From Elusimicrobia bacterium GWA2_51_34 (GTDB lineage Bacteria > Elusimicrobiota > Elusimicrobia > Elusimicrobiales > UBA9959), in assembly GCA_001799565.1 (NCBI GenBank), contig MGTS01000024.1:1-64000 (forward strand): a stretch of DNA of 64,000 bases. The letters run 5' to 3'. A model generated the notes under the pieces. That model saw only the letters and a list, made by a program, of their open reading frames with translations, ran no database searches and was not told the DNA's origin. The translations under genes were made by a program, and so were the position numbers. Shown here piece by piece: positions 56,199 through 63,042 of the stretch. The first letter of the stretch is position 1. Every line of letters starts with the position of its first letter.

Positions 56199-56240
56199 CG
56201 TCCGCCTAAGGCCGACGGACCCGCCGGCTGTTTGGCGGGC
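56199..56240. repeat. Composite palindrome related to 6531-6567
   Basis: GTCCGCCTAAGGCCGACGGACCCGCCGGCTGTTTGGCGGG shares order and sequence with TCCGCCGAAGGCGGACCCGCCGGGTTGTTTGGCGGG at 6531-6567. It is a dispersed two-part repeat just downstream of aroK. Confidence 0.7.
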
Positions 56241-56247
56241 AGCCTAT

Positions 56248-56757
56248 CTACCTGAGCAGTCCCAATATTTCCGCCGCCATTTCAGCCGGGGATCGTTTCC
56301 CGGAGTTGACGGTCCGGTCCGCGGCTTTTTCATAAACAACGGTTCTCTCTTTGAAAAGGCGTGTTATGCCTTTTTCCTTAAATCCTACGATGCCGCGGTC
56401 ATGAATAATCCCCGAAAGCCGTTTTTTTACTTCCTTAAGAGGCGTTTTAAGGTAAATGACCAAGGTTTCCTTTTTGAGTTTTTTCATCGCCGCCGTAGAA
56501 TAAATTATGCTGCCGCCCGGGGAAAATACAACCCTGTTAATGTCTATTCCCAGAGTGAACTTCTCCTCCAGCGCCAGCAGGGCCTTTTCTCCGTCTTTGC
56601 CCAAAATTACTTCGTGCCCCCTGCCTGTTTTCTTTTTTATGTAAATATCCAGATCAATAAAATCCCAGCCCAGTTTTTTTGCCAGAGTTTTGCCTGCCGT
56701 GGATTTTCCTGATCCCGGCATGCCAATGAGAGTTATCCCCTTGAATTTTTTCTTCAT
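56248..56757 (-). CDS. aroK: Shikimate kinase
   Basis: About 169 residues, phosphorylating shikimate at O3 in aromatic amino-acid synthesis. P-loop GMPGSGKSTAGK is at the N-terminus, and DFIDLDIYIKKKTGR contains the shikimate-binding Asp. FSPGGSIIYS is the substrate GGG/GGS motif, and VVYEKAADRTVNSGK closes. The start is ATG 56757 (MKKKFKGITLIGMPG); the track adds eight residues. The product and the upstream thrC suggest an amino-acid biosynthesis unit on the minus strand. Confidence 0.85.
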   Translation of the reverse strand: MKKKFKGITLIGMPGSGKSTAGKTLAKKLGWDFIDLDIYIKKKTGRGHEVILGKDGEKALLALEEKFTLGIDINRVVFSPGGSIIYSTAAMKKLKKETLVIYLKTPLKEVKKRLSGIIHDRGIVGFKEKGITRLFKERTVVYEKAADRTVNSGKRSPAEMAAEILGLLR

Positions 56758-56800
56758 TCCCGTATTTTTTGTATTATACATCTATTGTAAGTGGTGACTA

Positions 56801-56887
56801 CTCAGGTTCAACGGTTGGCAATCAGGAACATAAGAAAATTATAGAAAACATAACCATGAACTGTGAACTGTTGATCTGTGAACCTGA
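56801..56887. repeat. Word-built hairpin between aroK and the 418-aa gene
   Basis: CTCAGGTTCAACGGTTGGCAATCAGGAACA faces GAACTGTGAACTGTTGATCTGTGAACCTGAC. It lies between divergent genes, so it is not only a terminator position. Confidence 0.65.
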
Positions 56888-56934
56888 CAACTTAAGCAGT
56901 AACGACAGTTTTTAAAACCGCGGGAGGAAGCCTA

Positions 56935-58191
56935 ATGACCAATAACATCGGAAAGTTGCTCCGGATTTCACCAAAAAGATTTAGAGAGATAAACAGGTTC
57001 CTGCTGGACCCTAAAAATGAAGCGGTACGCGCCGTTGTAAAACTCATCGGCCAATACGGCGGCGCCGCCGCGATTAACAGGAAAGCGGCCGAAGCGGGGA
57101 AGACCGGAAACCTGTTGGCGCTTCTCAAAAAGAAAAATTCTCCCTATTATTCCGACGTTCTCTGGCTGATGGAACAGCGCGACAAGGGCGCGTTTATCAG
57201 TATGAAGGATTATTGCCGCAAACACGCGGGTACGTGCAGAGTTAACCGAAAGAATGCCGTCGCGCTGGAAATCAGCGCTCTGCAATACTTCCCTTTTCTC
57301 ATACAATCCGCCCGACAGGCCATTGCCAGGCGGGAACTGATGCCAGGCCGTTTTATCCGCGTGCGCAATATGAAAGAACAGGTGGCGGACCTTGGCGACA
57401 TCCTGGCGGTTTCCGCCTCAATGCGGATAATCGGCGCGTCCCTTGTTGAAACACTGGATACGAAAGGCACGGACGGTTCAAACATACACCTCGGCGGTCC
57501 GGCGACGATCACCGGCTATTTCGGCGGAGTGGGCCAGCCCAATGAGCACGCCATGCAGTGGGCGCGGGAGTACCTGCATTACTACACTACCTACGGCATC
57601 CGCCAGGCGCTCAACGTAAACTCCGGCACAATAATGATCGCCTATCTTATGCACAGGCTTGGCATAGACAACGAATTTAAAATTTCCGTGTTCATGGGCA
57701 ACGACAACACCTACTCTATCATGTGGACGCTGCTTGCGGCGAAACTTTTCGCGCGTGACGACGGAACTACTTCCCTCATCGGCTTCAATCTGGCTAACTC
57801 GGTGAATAACGAAACTATTATCCAAGCCTCTAAAATACGTAAAGCGCTGGGCCTGGAGAAAGTTGTCCGCTTTGAGCACCACATCACGGAGACATTCAAG
57901 TCCATCGTGGTTCAGCCGTATAACCGCAGGCGGGAACTGGTCCAGTTGGCCGCGAAGGTGCCGAATATAGCGGCCAAACATGAAGGCGGAGACCCTGAAA
58001 TAGACGGCAAACGCGCGCACCCTTCGGATATCCTTGATTACTTCCTGCCTAAGAAAGACATTGAGTCCAAGGGCCTGATGCCCGCGATGCTGAGGAATTA
58101 CCTGGACAAACACGACGCCGTGAACCGGACCGCCAAAGCGCTCACTAAGGCCGGCATCGGCGTGATAGCCGCGCAAAATCTGCATAAATAA
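56935..58191 (+). CDS. Unrecognised 418-aa protein, possible enzyme
   Basis: I do not recognise this family. The N-terminal 150 residues are helical and basic. The rest looks like a compact alpha/beta enzyme with conserved-looking polar motifs: DTKGTDGSNIHLGGPATITGYFGGVGQPNEHAMQWAREYLHYYT, SVFMGNDNTYSIMW, FEHHITETFKS and HEGGDPEIDGKRAHPSDILDYF. The His and Asp clusters suggest a metal or phosphate site. There are no signal peptide or membrane segments. ATG 56935 follows GGGAGGAAG. panB lies 93 bp downstream beyond a hairpin on the same strand, so a role in cofactor or vitamin metabolism is possible but unproven. Confidence 0.6.
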   Translation: MTNNIGKLLRISPKRFREINRFLLDPKNEAVRAVVKLIGQYGGAAAINRKAAEAGKTGNLLALLKKKNSPYYSDVLWLMEQRDKGAFISMKDYCRKHAGTCRVNRKNAVALEISALQYFPFLIQSARQAIARRELMPGRFIRVRNMKEQVADLGDILAVSASMRIIGASLVETLDTKGTDGSNIHLGGPATITGYFGGVGQPNEHAMQWAREYLHYYTTYGIRQALNVNSGTIMIAYLMHRLGIDNEFKISVFMGNDNTYSIMWTLLAAKLFARDDGTTSLIGFNLANSVNNETIIQASKIRKALGLEKVVRFEHHITETFKSIVVQPYNRRRELVQLAAKVPNIAAKHEGGDPEIDGKRAHPSDILDYFLPKKDIESKGLMPAMLRNYLDKHDAVNRTAKALTKAGIGVIAAQNLHK

Positions 58192-58266
58192 GCGAATAGC
58201 GATTAGGCGGGATTAATAAAGATTTTCTTCCGCTAATCCCTACTTCGCTATTTCGTTGGCGCTATT
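58190..58266. repeat. Word-built hairpin before panB
   Basis: AAGCGAATAGCGATTAGGCGGGATTAA faces CCGCTAATCCCTACTTCGCTATTTCGTTGGCGCTATT. Confidence 0.75.
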
Positions 58267-58283
58267 AGTCAGGAGGATTATTA

Positions 58284-59267
58284 ATGAAAGAGATTAAAAA
58301 AGAAGTTATAAGCCCTGTTGAAGTAAAGCCGCGGCAAAATGTGAAAAAAAGCCTGTTTGACCTGGCTAAAATGAAAAAGGACGGCGTTCCCTCCGCCTGG
58401 GTTACCGCGTATGACCTTCCTTTCGCCCATGCCGCCCAAAAAGCGGGGGTTGATATGATACTTGTGGGTGATTCCGGAGGAATGGTTCAATTGGGTTATT
58501 CCACAACAAATCCCGTAACCATGGATGAAATGATAATGCTGGCAAAGGCGGCCAGAAAGGGAGCTCCCGACACTTTCATGATAGGAGATATGCCGCAGGG
58601 GGCTTATGAACCCTCGGAAAGGGACGCTGTTATAAGCGCTTTGCGTTTCGTTAAGGAAGCCGGTTCGGACGCGATAAAGTGCGAGGGTGGACACAGGATT
58701 ATCCCTAAAATAAAGGCCATGGTTGACGCCGGAATTCTTGTAATGGGGCATCTGGGGCTTACCCCCCAGAGTACCGGCTCCTTCGGCGGTTACAGAGTGC
58801 AGGGTAAATCGGTTAAAAGTTTTGAGAAAACAATGGAAGACGCCCTGGAGCTTCAGGAGGCCGGGGTGTTCGCCTTATTGCTGGAGGCAATGCCCTCGGA
58901 GCCCGCGGAACAGATAGCCAGAGCTCTTAAAATACCGGTTTATGGAATAGGCGCCGGGACCGGGGTTGACGGTCAGCTTATCATAATGCACGATCTTATG
59001 GGTTTTTATGCCGCGTTCCGCCCGTGGTTCGCCAAGTGTTATGTTCCAGAAGTCTCCGGGCAATTCAAAGACTATATATCGCAGATACCGGACATAAGGA
59101 AGAACGGCAAGGAAGAAAGGCGCGATGGCTTGCTGGTTTTAGCCGAGATGGCCATAAAAGCTTACATTGAGCAGGTTCGCGGCGGGACTTTCCCCGGCAA
59201 AGAATACTCTTATTCAATAAAATCTGAAGAACTGGCGGCGCTTAAAATCTCTAAATACTGGAAATAA
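58284..59267 (+). CDS. panB: 3-methyl-2-oxobutanoate hydroxymethyltransferase
   Basis: 327 residues of the PanB TIM barrel, adding a hydroxymethyl group from methylene-THF to 2-oxoisovalerate in pantothenate synthesis. Motifs: VTAYDLPFAHAAQKAGVDMILVGDSGGMVQLGYSTTNPVTMDEM (metal-binding Asp; canonical members have GDSLGMV), IKCEGG, VMGHLGLTPQS, GIGAGTGVDGQ and HDLMGF. The protein has about 25 extra residues at the N-terminus and about 40 at the C-terminus versus the usual 265. The Leu-to-Gly change in GDSGG and the extensions hint at a divergent subfamily. AGGAGG precedes ATG 58284. Confidence 0.88.
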   Translation: MKEIKKEVISPVEVKPRQNVKKSLFDLAKMKKDGVPSAWVTAYDLPFAHAAQKAGVDMILVGDSGGMVQLGYSTTNPVTMDEMIMLAKAARKGAPDTFMIGDMPQGAYEPSERDAVISALRFVKEAGSDAIKCEGGHRIIPKIKAMVDAGILVMGHLGLTPQSTGSFGGYRVQGKSVKSFEKTMEDALELQEAGVFALLLEAMPSEPAEQIARALKIPVYGIGAGTGVDGQLIIMHDLMGFYAAFRPWFAKCYVPEVSGQFKDYISQIPDIRKNGKEERRDGLLVLAEMAIKAYIEQVRGGTFPGKEYSYSIKSEELAALKISKYWK

Positions 59268-59276
59268 GAACAAAGC

Positions 59277-59624
59277 CTAACGGTTGTAGTCGTCAGCCAA
59301 CCGTACAGTGTCGTCGGGGTGATAAGTGGAAACTTCAAGCAGAGTGACCCTGCCGTAAGGCGCGGCAAAGCGATGTCTAGTGCCGGTGGGGATGGGGGCG
59401 GCGTCGCCCGGTTTGTAAACCGCGGCCTGCCCGTTTATCTCCATAAGGCATTTGCCTTTGAGCACATAAAGGGTCTCATGCTTTTTCGTGTGGTACTGCA
59501 GGCTCAGGCGGGCGCCTTTGTTGATAATGAGTATCTTGCCCAGATACAGGCCCGGCGCGCAGGCGAAAACATTCTCCTGTCCCCACGGTTTTTTTACTAT
59601 TGTGGTTTTTGTTTTCTTTTTCAT
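59277..59624 (-). CDS. Mannose-6-phosphate isomerase type II cupin
   Basis: 115 residues of a single cupin barrel: KKPWGQENVFACAPGLYLGKILIINKGARLSLQYHTKKHETLYVLKG, then PGDAAPIPTGTRHRFAAP. The His pair and Glu in LQYHTKKHETLY and the later His are the usual metal ligands. It matches the isomerase half of ManC-type bifunctional enzymes. It could interconvert fructose-6-P and mannose-6-P or act on a similar sugar. It stands alone, convergent with panB. Confidence 0.8.
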   Translation of the reverse strand: MKKKTKTTIVKKPWGQENVFACAPGLYLGKILIINKGARLSLQYHTKKHETLYVLKGKCLMEINGQAAVYKPGDAAPIPTGTRHRFAAPYGRVTLLEVSTYHPDDTVRLADDYNR

Positions 59625-59810
59625 ATGTTCCTATAGTGTATGTCTTTTGACCTTCCGGGAGACTTCGGCCTGAAACCAATGGACACTTTCCCGGCCGCCT
59701 CCGCTTAACTTTACCAGTTTTGCCGCCCTGTTTCCAATTTCAAATTGATCGTTTTCCCTCTCCCGGAGCTTCCGGATGCGCCGACCGGTAATAACGGAGA
59801 AAAAGGGCCC

Positions 59811-59839
59811 TTGACAAAACTCTAACTCCCCTTTATATT
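59811..59839 (+). promoter_or_regulatory. Consensus sigma-70 promoter for the kinase gene
   Basis: TTGACA (59811-59816), exactly 17 bp, then TATATT (59834-59839). Transcription would begin near 59846, which is after the track start codon at 59842 and supports ATG 59881 as the true start. Confidence 0.75.
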
Positions 59840-59880
59840 ATATGATAAGACATGGGTATTCTTGGACGGCGTATTTATCT

Positions 59881-62475
59881 ATGAGAAAGATATCTTCCTT
59901 CGCGTCGGTCATCATTCTTTCCGGTATTTTTGTTCCATTTTTTGCCATGGCCGCCGCGGGCGATGAGGCCGGTTTGGAGGCTCTTGCGGTAGTGCCGGCT
60001 TCCGAGGTTCCGGTGGGCATGGATAAAGCGCCTGCGGCGACTTCGTATACGGGTGAAGACTTGCGTACTTTCAGGGCTAATGCCTCCGGACAGTCCGATG
60101 TTTCGGCGCGCGCGCTGTTGAAGTATTTAAGGGGACTTATGCCAGGCGAGCCGCAGGAATTCGTAAACCGGCAGTGCTTTCCGATAGCTGAAATGGTGAT
60201 AGGTCTCAGGCGCATGGCGCTTTTAAAAACTCTGCCTGAAGAAGAGTATCAGTCCATAAGCCGGGAACTCGCTTCTTTTGATATACGCGTGTCTGAATCC
60301 CGGGACAGCCTGCTTTCGGACCGCAGGGATAACGACAGGGGTGGCAATAAACGGAGCCCTATTGATGAACTGGTGGATACGCGTTCCGCCGTTAATTCCG
60401 GGGACTCAAAGGCGGCGGAGAAAGTTCAGGCGCTAACGCAGAGTTATCCCGACAATCCTTCGGTTCAGTCCGCGGCGGCCTCATACTATAATGACATGCG
60501 CAATTATTCCATGGCTGAAAAAACAGCCACCGACGCCATAAAACTGGATGAAAAAAGCCCGGACGCCTATAAAACCAGGGCGCGCGCGCGGGCCTCGCTG
60601 GAAGACAGGAAGGGCGCCCTTGAGGACATAAAAAAAGCCATGTCCATAGATCCGCAGGATGAGTCGGTAAAAATTCTTTTAGTGCTTCTTGAAAGCCGCA
60701 AAAGCGTGCCCGCTCTTAACTCGCTCGCAACGGTTGCGGAAATAAAAAAGGCTTTCAGTTCCTCCTCCGACGGAGACTTATCCGCGGTAGAAAGTGCCCC
60801 GGAGGATCCCGGCAGCGTGCAGGGCGGCCAATCTCACGGCGCAGCCGGGGAGGAGCCCGGGCTTGTCCGTGAAGGCGGGGCGCAGCCGGGGATTTACGCC
60901 GCGGACTACGGTAAATCCAAAACTTACCTGCAGACCGCTCTTGCCAAAACGCGCCTTGGCGATTATGAGGGCGCCGCTAAATACTCCGCTCTTTCCATAG
61001 AAAAAAATCCCGCCAACCTTGACGCCTGGCTGGAAAGGGCCAACGCCATGAATTTCCTCGGCCGCTATGACGAGGCTGTGAGGGACGCCACCTTCGTGCT
61101 GCAAAAAGAACCTTCTAATCTTCAGGCTTTGAATATGCGCGCCTGGGCGCTGAATAAAAAAGGGTTATCCGGCGAGGCTGAAACCGATTCAAGCCGGGCC
61201 ATTAACATTAACCCGAATTTCGCCGACGCCTGGTTTAACAGGGCGCTGGCCTACGAAAAGCAGGGCGACTATAAAAAAACGCTTGATAATTTCCGGCAGG
61301 CCGCGGCGCTTAGCGGGTCGTATCAGAGCCGCTACCAGGACGCTGTGGCGCAGTACGGCGCCATGGTGCCTGGTTTTTCAGCCGGGTTCGGCGCGGCCTC
61401 AGCCGGGGCGCAGGCGGTTTATGAAGGCGCGCGCGGCGAAAAACGCTCTCCGCTCACGCGGTTCCTTGTTTTGTTATTTTTCACTCTCAGCGGCGGAGCC
61501 TTGGTCGCCATGGGGCTGGTGCACGTGATAACTTCAAAAAACGAAAAAGCGGAGGCAAGCGCGCGCAATACCCACCCTGAAGTGCTTTCCCCGTCCATTT
61601 TCTATGAGGGTGTGGCCACCGGCAAATATAAGATAGAGCGTAAAATAGGCGAAGGCGGCATGGGCATGGTTTACGAGGCGGTTGACCAGTCTCTTGGCAG
61701 GAAAGTCGCCATAAAAAAGATGAACGATGAAATAAAAGTTAACGAGCGGGAAAAACAGCGCTTCCTTGAAGAGGCCCGCACCGTGGCCCTTCTGCGTCAT
61801 CCCAATATTGTGGAAATTTTTACTATTTTTGAGGAAGAAGCTAATATTTATCTGGTTTTTGAGTTTCTCAGCGGTATGACGCTGGACCGCCTGCTTGACA
61901 AGGAGGTCAGGCTGGGCTTTGAGAAAACCGTTAAAATTTTTGATGAGGTTTCAAAAGCTCTGGTTTACGCCCATTCAAAAAACATTATCCACCGCGACCT
62001 TAAGCTTTCTAATATCATGTTGAGCGAGGAGAACGAGGTTAAGGTAATGGATTTCGGGCTGGCAAGCCGCGCCAGGGAAGCTCTGGCCAGATTCTCCAAT
62101 AAGGAAGTGGTCGGCAGCCCCGCGTATATGCCGCCTGAGCAGGATTTGGGCGTTTTTTCAAGGGAGGCTGACATTTACTCTCTTGGCGTTTGTCTTTACG
62201 AGGTTCTTACGGGCGTGCTGCCTTTCCAGGGTCCGGATTTCCACGCTCAGAAGGCGCGCGCTATTTACCGGCCTCTCAGCGTCATATTGCCGGGTTCTCC
62301 AAAGCTGCTTGATTTACTGCTTGAAAAAGCCCTTGCCCCCGAGCCTGAAAACCGCTTCCACAGCGCCGGTGAATTTCGCGGGGCGCTTCTTGATATAGCC
62401 GAGGCCATGGGGTTTGGCCCGGCGCAGGAACGCCGCGCTGAACAGCGTCCGCAATACAAAACCTTTCCGGTTTAA
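59881..62475 (+). CDS. Membrane Ser/Thr protein kinase with extracytoplasmic TPRs
   Basis: About 864 residues. A signal-type N-terminus (SFASVIILSGIFVPFFAMAAAGDEA) leads to a region with TPR-like helices (about 170-260 and 340-500, for example YSMAEKTATDAIKLDEKSPDAYKTRARA). A transmembrane helix (FLVLLFFTLSGGALVAMGLVHVI, about 530-555) precedes a Hanks-type kinase: GEGGMGMVYEA, Lys in KVAIKK, HRDLKLSNIM, DFGLA and SPAYMPPEQ. The order implies TPRs outside and kinase inside, the reverse of PknB. There is no PASTA domain. ATG 59881 is chosen because the consensus promoter lies just upstream. Targets are unknown. Confidence 0.85.
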   Translation: MRKISSFASVIILSGIFVPFFAMAAAGDEAGLEALAVVPASEVPVGMDKAPAATSYTGEDLRTFRANASGQSDVSARALLKYLRGLMPGEPQEFVNRQCFPIAEMVIGLRRMALLKTLPEEEYQSISRELASFDIRVSESRDSLLSDRRDNDRGGNKRSPIDELVDTRSAVNSGDSKAAEKVQALTQSYPDNPSVQSAAASYYNDMRNYSMAEKTATDAIKLDEKSPDAYKTRARARASLEDRKGALEDIKKAMSIDPQDESVKILLVLLESRKSVPALNSLATVAEIKKAFSSSSDGDLSAVESAPEDPGSVQGGQSHGAAGEEPGLVREGGAQPGIYAADYGKSKTYLQTALAKTRLGDYEGAAKYSALSIEKNPANLDAWLERANAMNFLGRYDEAVRDATFVLQKEPSNLQALNMRAWALNKKGLSGEAETDSSRAININPNFADAWFNRALAYEKQGDYKKTLDNFRQAAALSGSYQSRYQDAVAQYGAMVPGFSAGFGAASAGAQAVYEGARGEKRSPLTRFLVLLFFTLSGGALVAMGLVHVITSKNEKAEASARNTHPEVLSPSIFYEGVATGKYKIERKIGEGGMGMVYEAVDQSLGRKVAIKKMNDEIKVNEREKQRFLEEARTVALLRHPNIVEIFTIFEEEANIYLVFEFLSGMTLDRLLDKEVRLGFEKTVKIFDEVSKALVYAHSKNIIHRDLKLSNIMLSEENEVKVMDFGLASRAREALARFSNKEVVGSPAYMPPEQDLGVFSREADIYSLGVCLYEVLTGVLPFQGPDFHAQKARAIYRPLSVILPGSPKLLDLLLEKALAPEPENRFHSAGEFRGALLDIAEAMGFGPAQERRAEQRPQYKTFPV

Positions 62476-62745
62476 GCGTTATCAGCGCAGCGTATAGAGC
62501 TTTGCCTTGTTGCCAAAAGGTTCGGGCCCGCCTGGGGCGGCCGCGGCGGAACTTTTTAAATTTCAAAAAAATACTTGCTTTTGGGCCGTCTGACGCGCAT
62601 AGCCCCGCACTTTTTCCGAAATGGGTCAAAGTGCGGGGCATAGCGCTTGTTGCGGCACGCCCGGAGGTCAGATACGGCACGGTCCCGCTTCCGCCTAAGG
62701 CGGAGGCTGGGCACGGCCATAGGCCAGTATTAGAGCGGGAAGGGA
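62476..62745. other. Repeat-rich gap after the kinase gene
   Basis: Holds GCCCCGCACTTT...AAAGTGCGGGGC (near-perfect inverted repeat, 62601-62640), the palindromic insertion at 62676-62716 and the CCATAGGCCAGTA motif. The inverted repeat could be a terminator. No gene is supported. Confidence 0.5.
62676..62716. mobile_element. Palindromic mini-insertion with 7-bp direct flanks
   Basis: GGCACGG (62676-62682) and GGCACGG (62710-62716) bracket a sequence centred on TCCGCCTAAGGCGGA (62690-62704). The uninterrupted sequence TACGGCACGGCCATAGGC occurs at 22757-22774 and at 53829-53846, so those are empty sites and this one is filled. Confidence 0.6.
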
Positions 62746-62865
62746 ATGTTTTTACAAATTTTTCAGGAAGTAAAAGCGTCAGTAGCAGGGAACACTACCG
62801 ATAACCTGTCCTATGTTTCTTACGGATTTGATACACTCTTTACCGTGACCGTCGGCAACTACTGA
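62746..62865 (+). CDS. 39-codon ORF, unknown
   Basis: Codes for MFLQIFQEVKASVAGNTTDN and 19 more residues ending TVTVGNY. GGGAAGGGA immediately precedes the ATG and would be a good ribosome binding site. The next small ORF begins 2 bp after its stop. The hydrophobic N-terminus and Gly/Ser/Thr/Tyr-rich tail could be a small secreted or modified peptide. Too short for the ORF track, so its reality rests on the ribosome binding site and spacing only. Confidence 0.3.
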   Translation: MFLQIFQEVKASVAGNTTDNLSYVSYGFDTLFTVTVGNY

Positions 62866-62867
62866 TA

Positions 62868-62987
62868 ATGATGAAAGGCGCGTGGGTTAATTCGTTTTAC
62901 CTGCTCGCCGGCATCTGTGTAGCAGGGATGACCGTTATGGCGCTCACCAAACCGCCGGCCCGGCCTGAGCTGGTGGCGCCCGCCTGA
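62868..62987 (+). CDS. 39-codon single-helix membrane peptide ORF, unknown
   Basis: Begins ATGATG right after the preceding stop (TGATAATGATG). The product has one likely membrane helix (NSFYLLAGICVAGMTVMALT) and a short proline-rich tail. The radical SAM gene starts 55 bp downstream on the same strand. It may be co-translated with the first ORF. No family was recognised. Confidence 0.3.
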   Translation: MMKGAWVNSFYLLAGICVAGMTVMALTKPPARPELVAPA

Positions 62988-63042
62988 CCGGCACGTGCAC
63001 TTATGGCCTGATACCGCACTGCCCTGTTCCAACGGATAGTCT

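Noticed and set aside
32271-58266. CRISPR arrays among the repeat-rich gaps
   Set aside because: The repeats have 5-10 bp words with no uniform 25-40 bp repeat and spacer pattern, and no cas genes are present.
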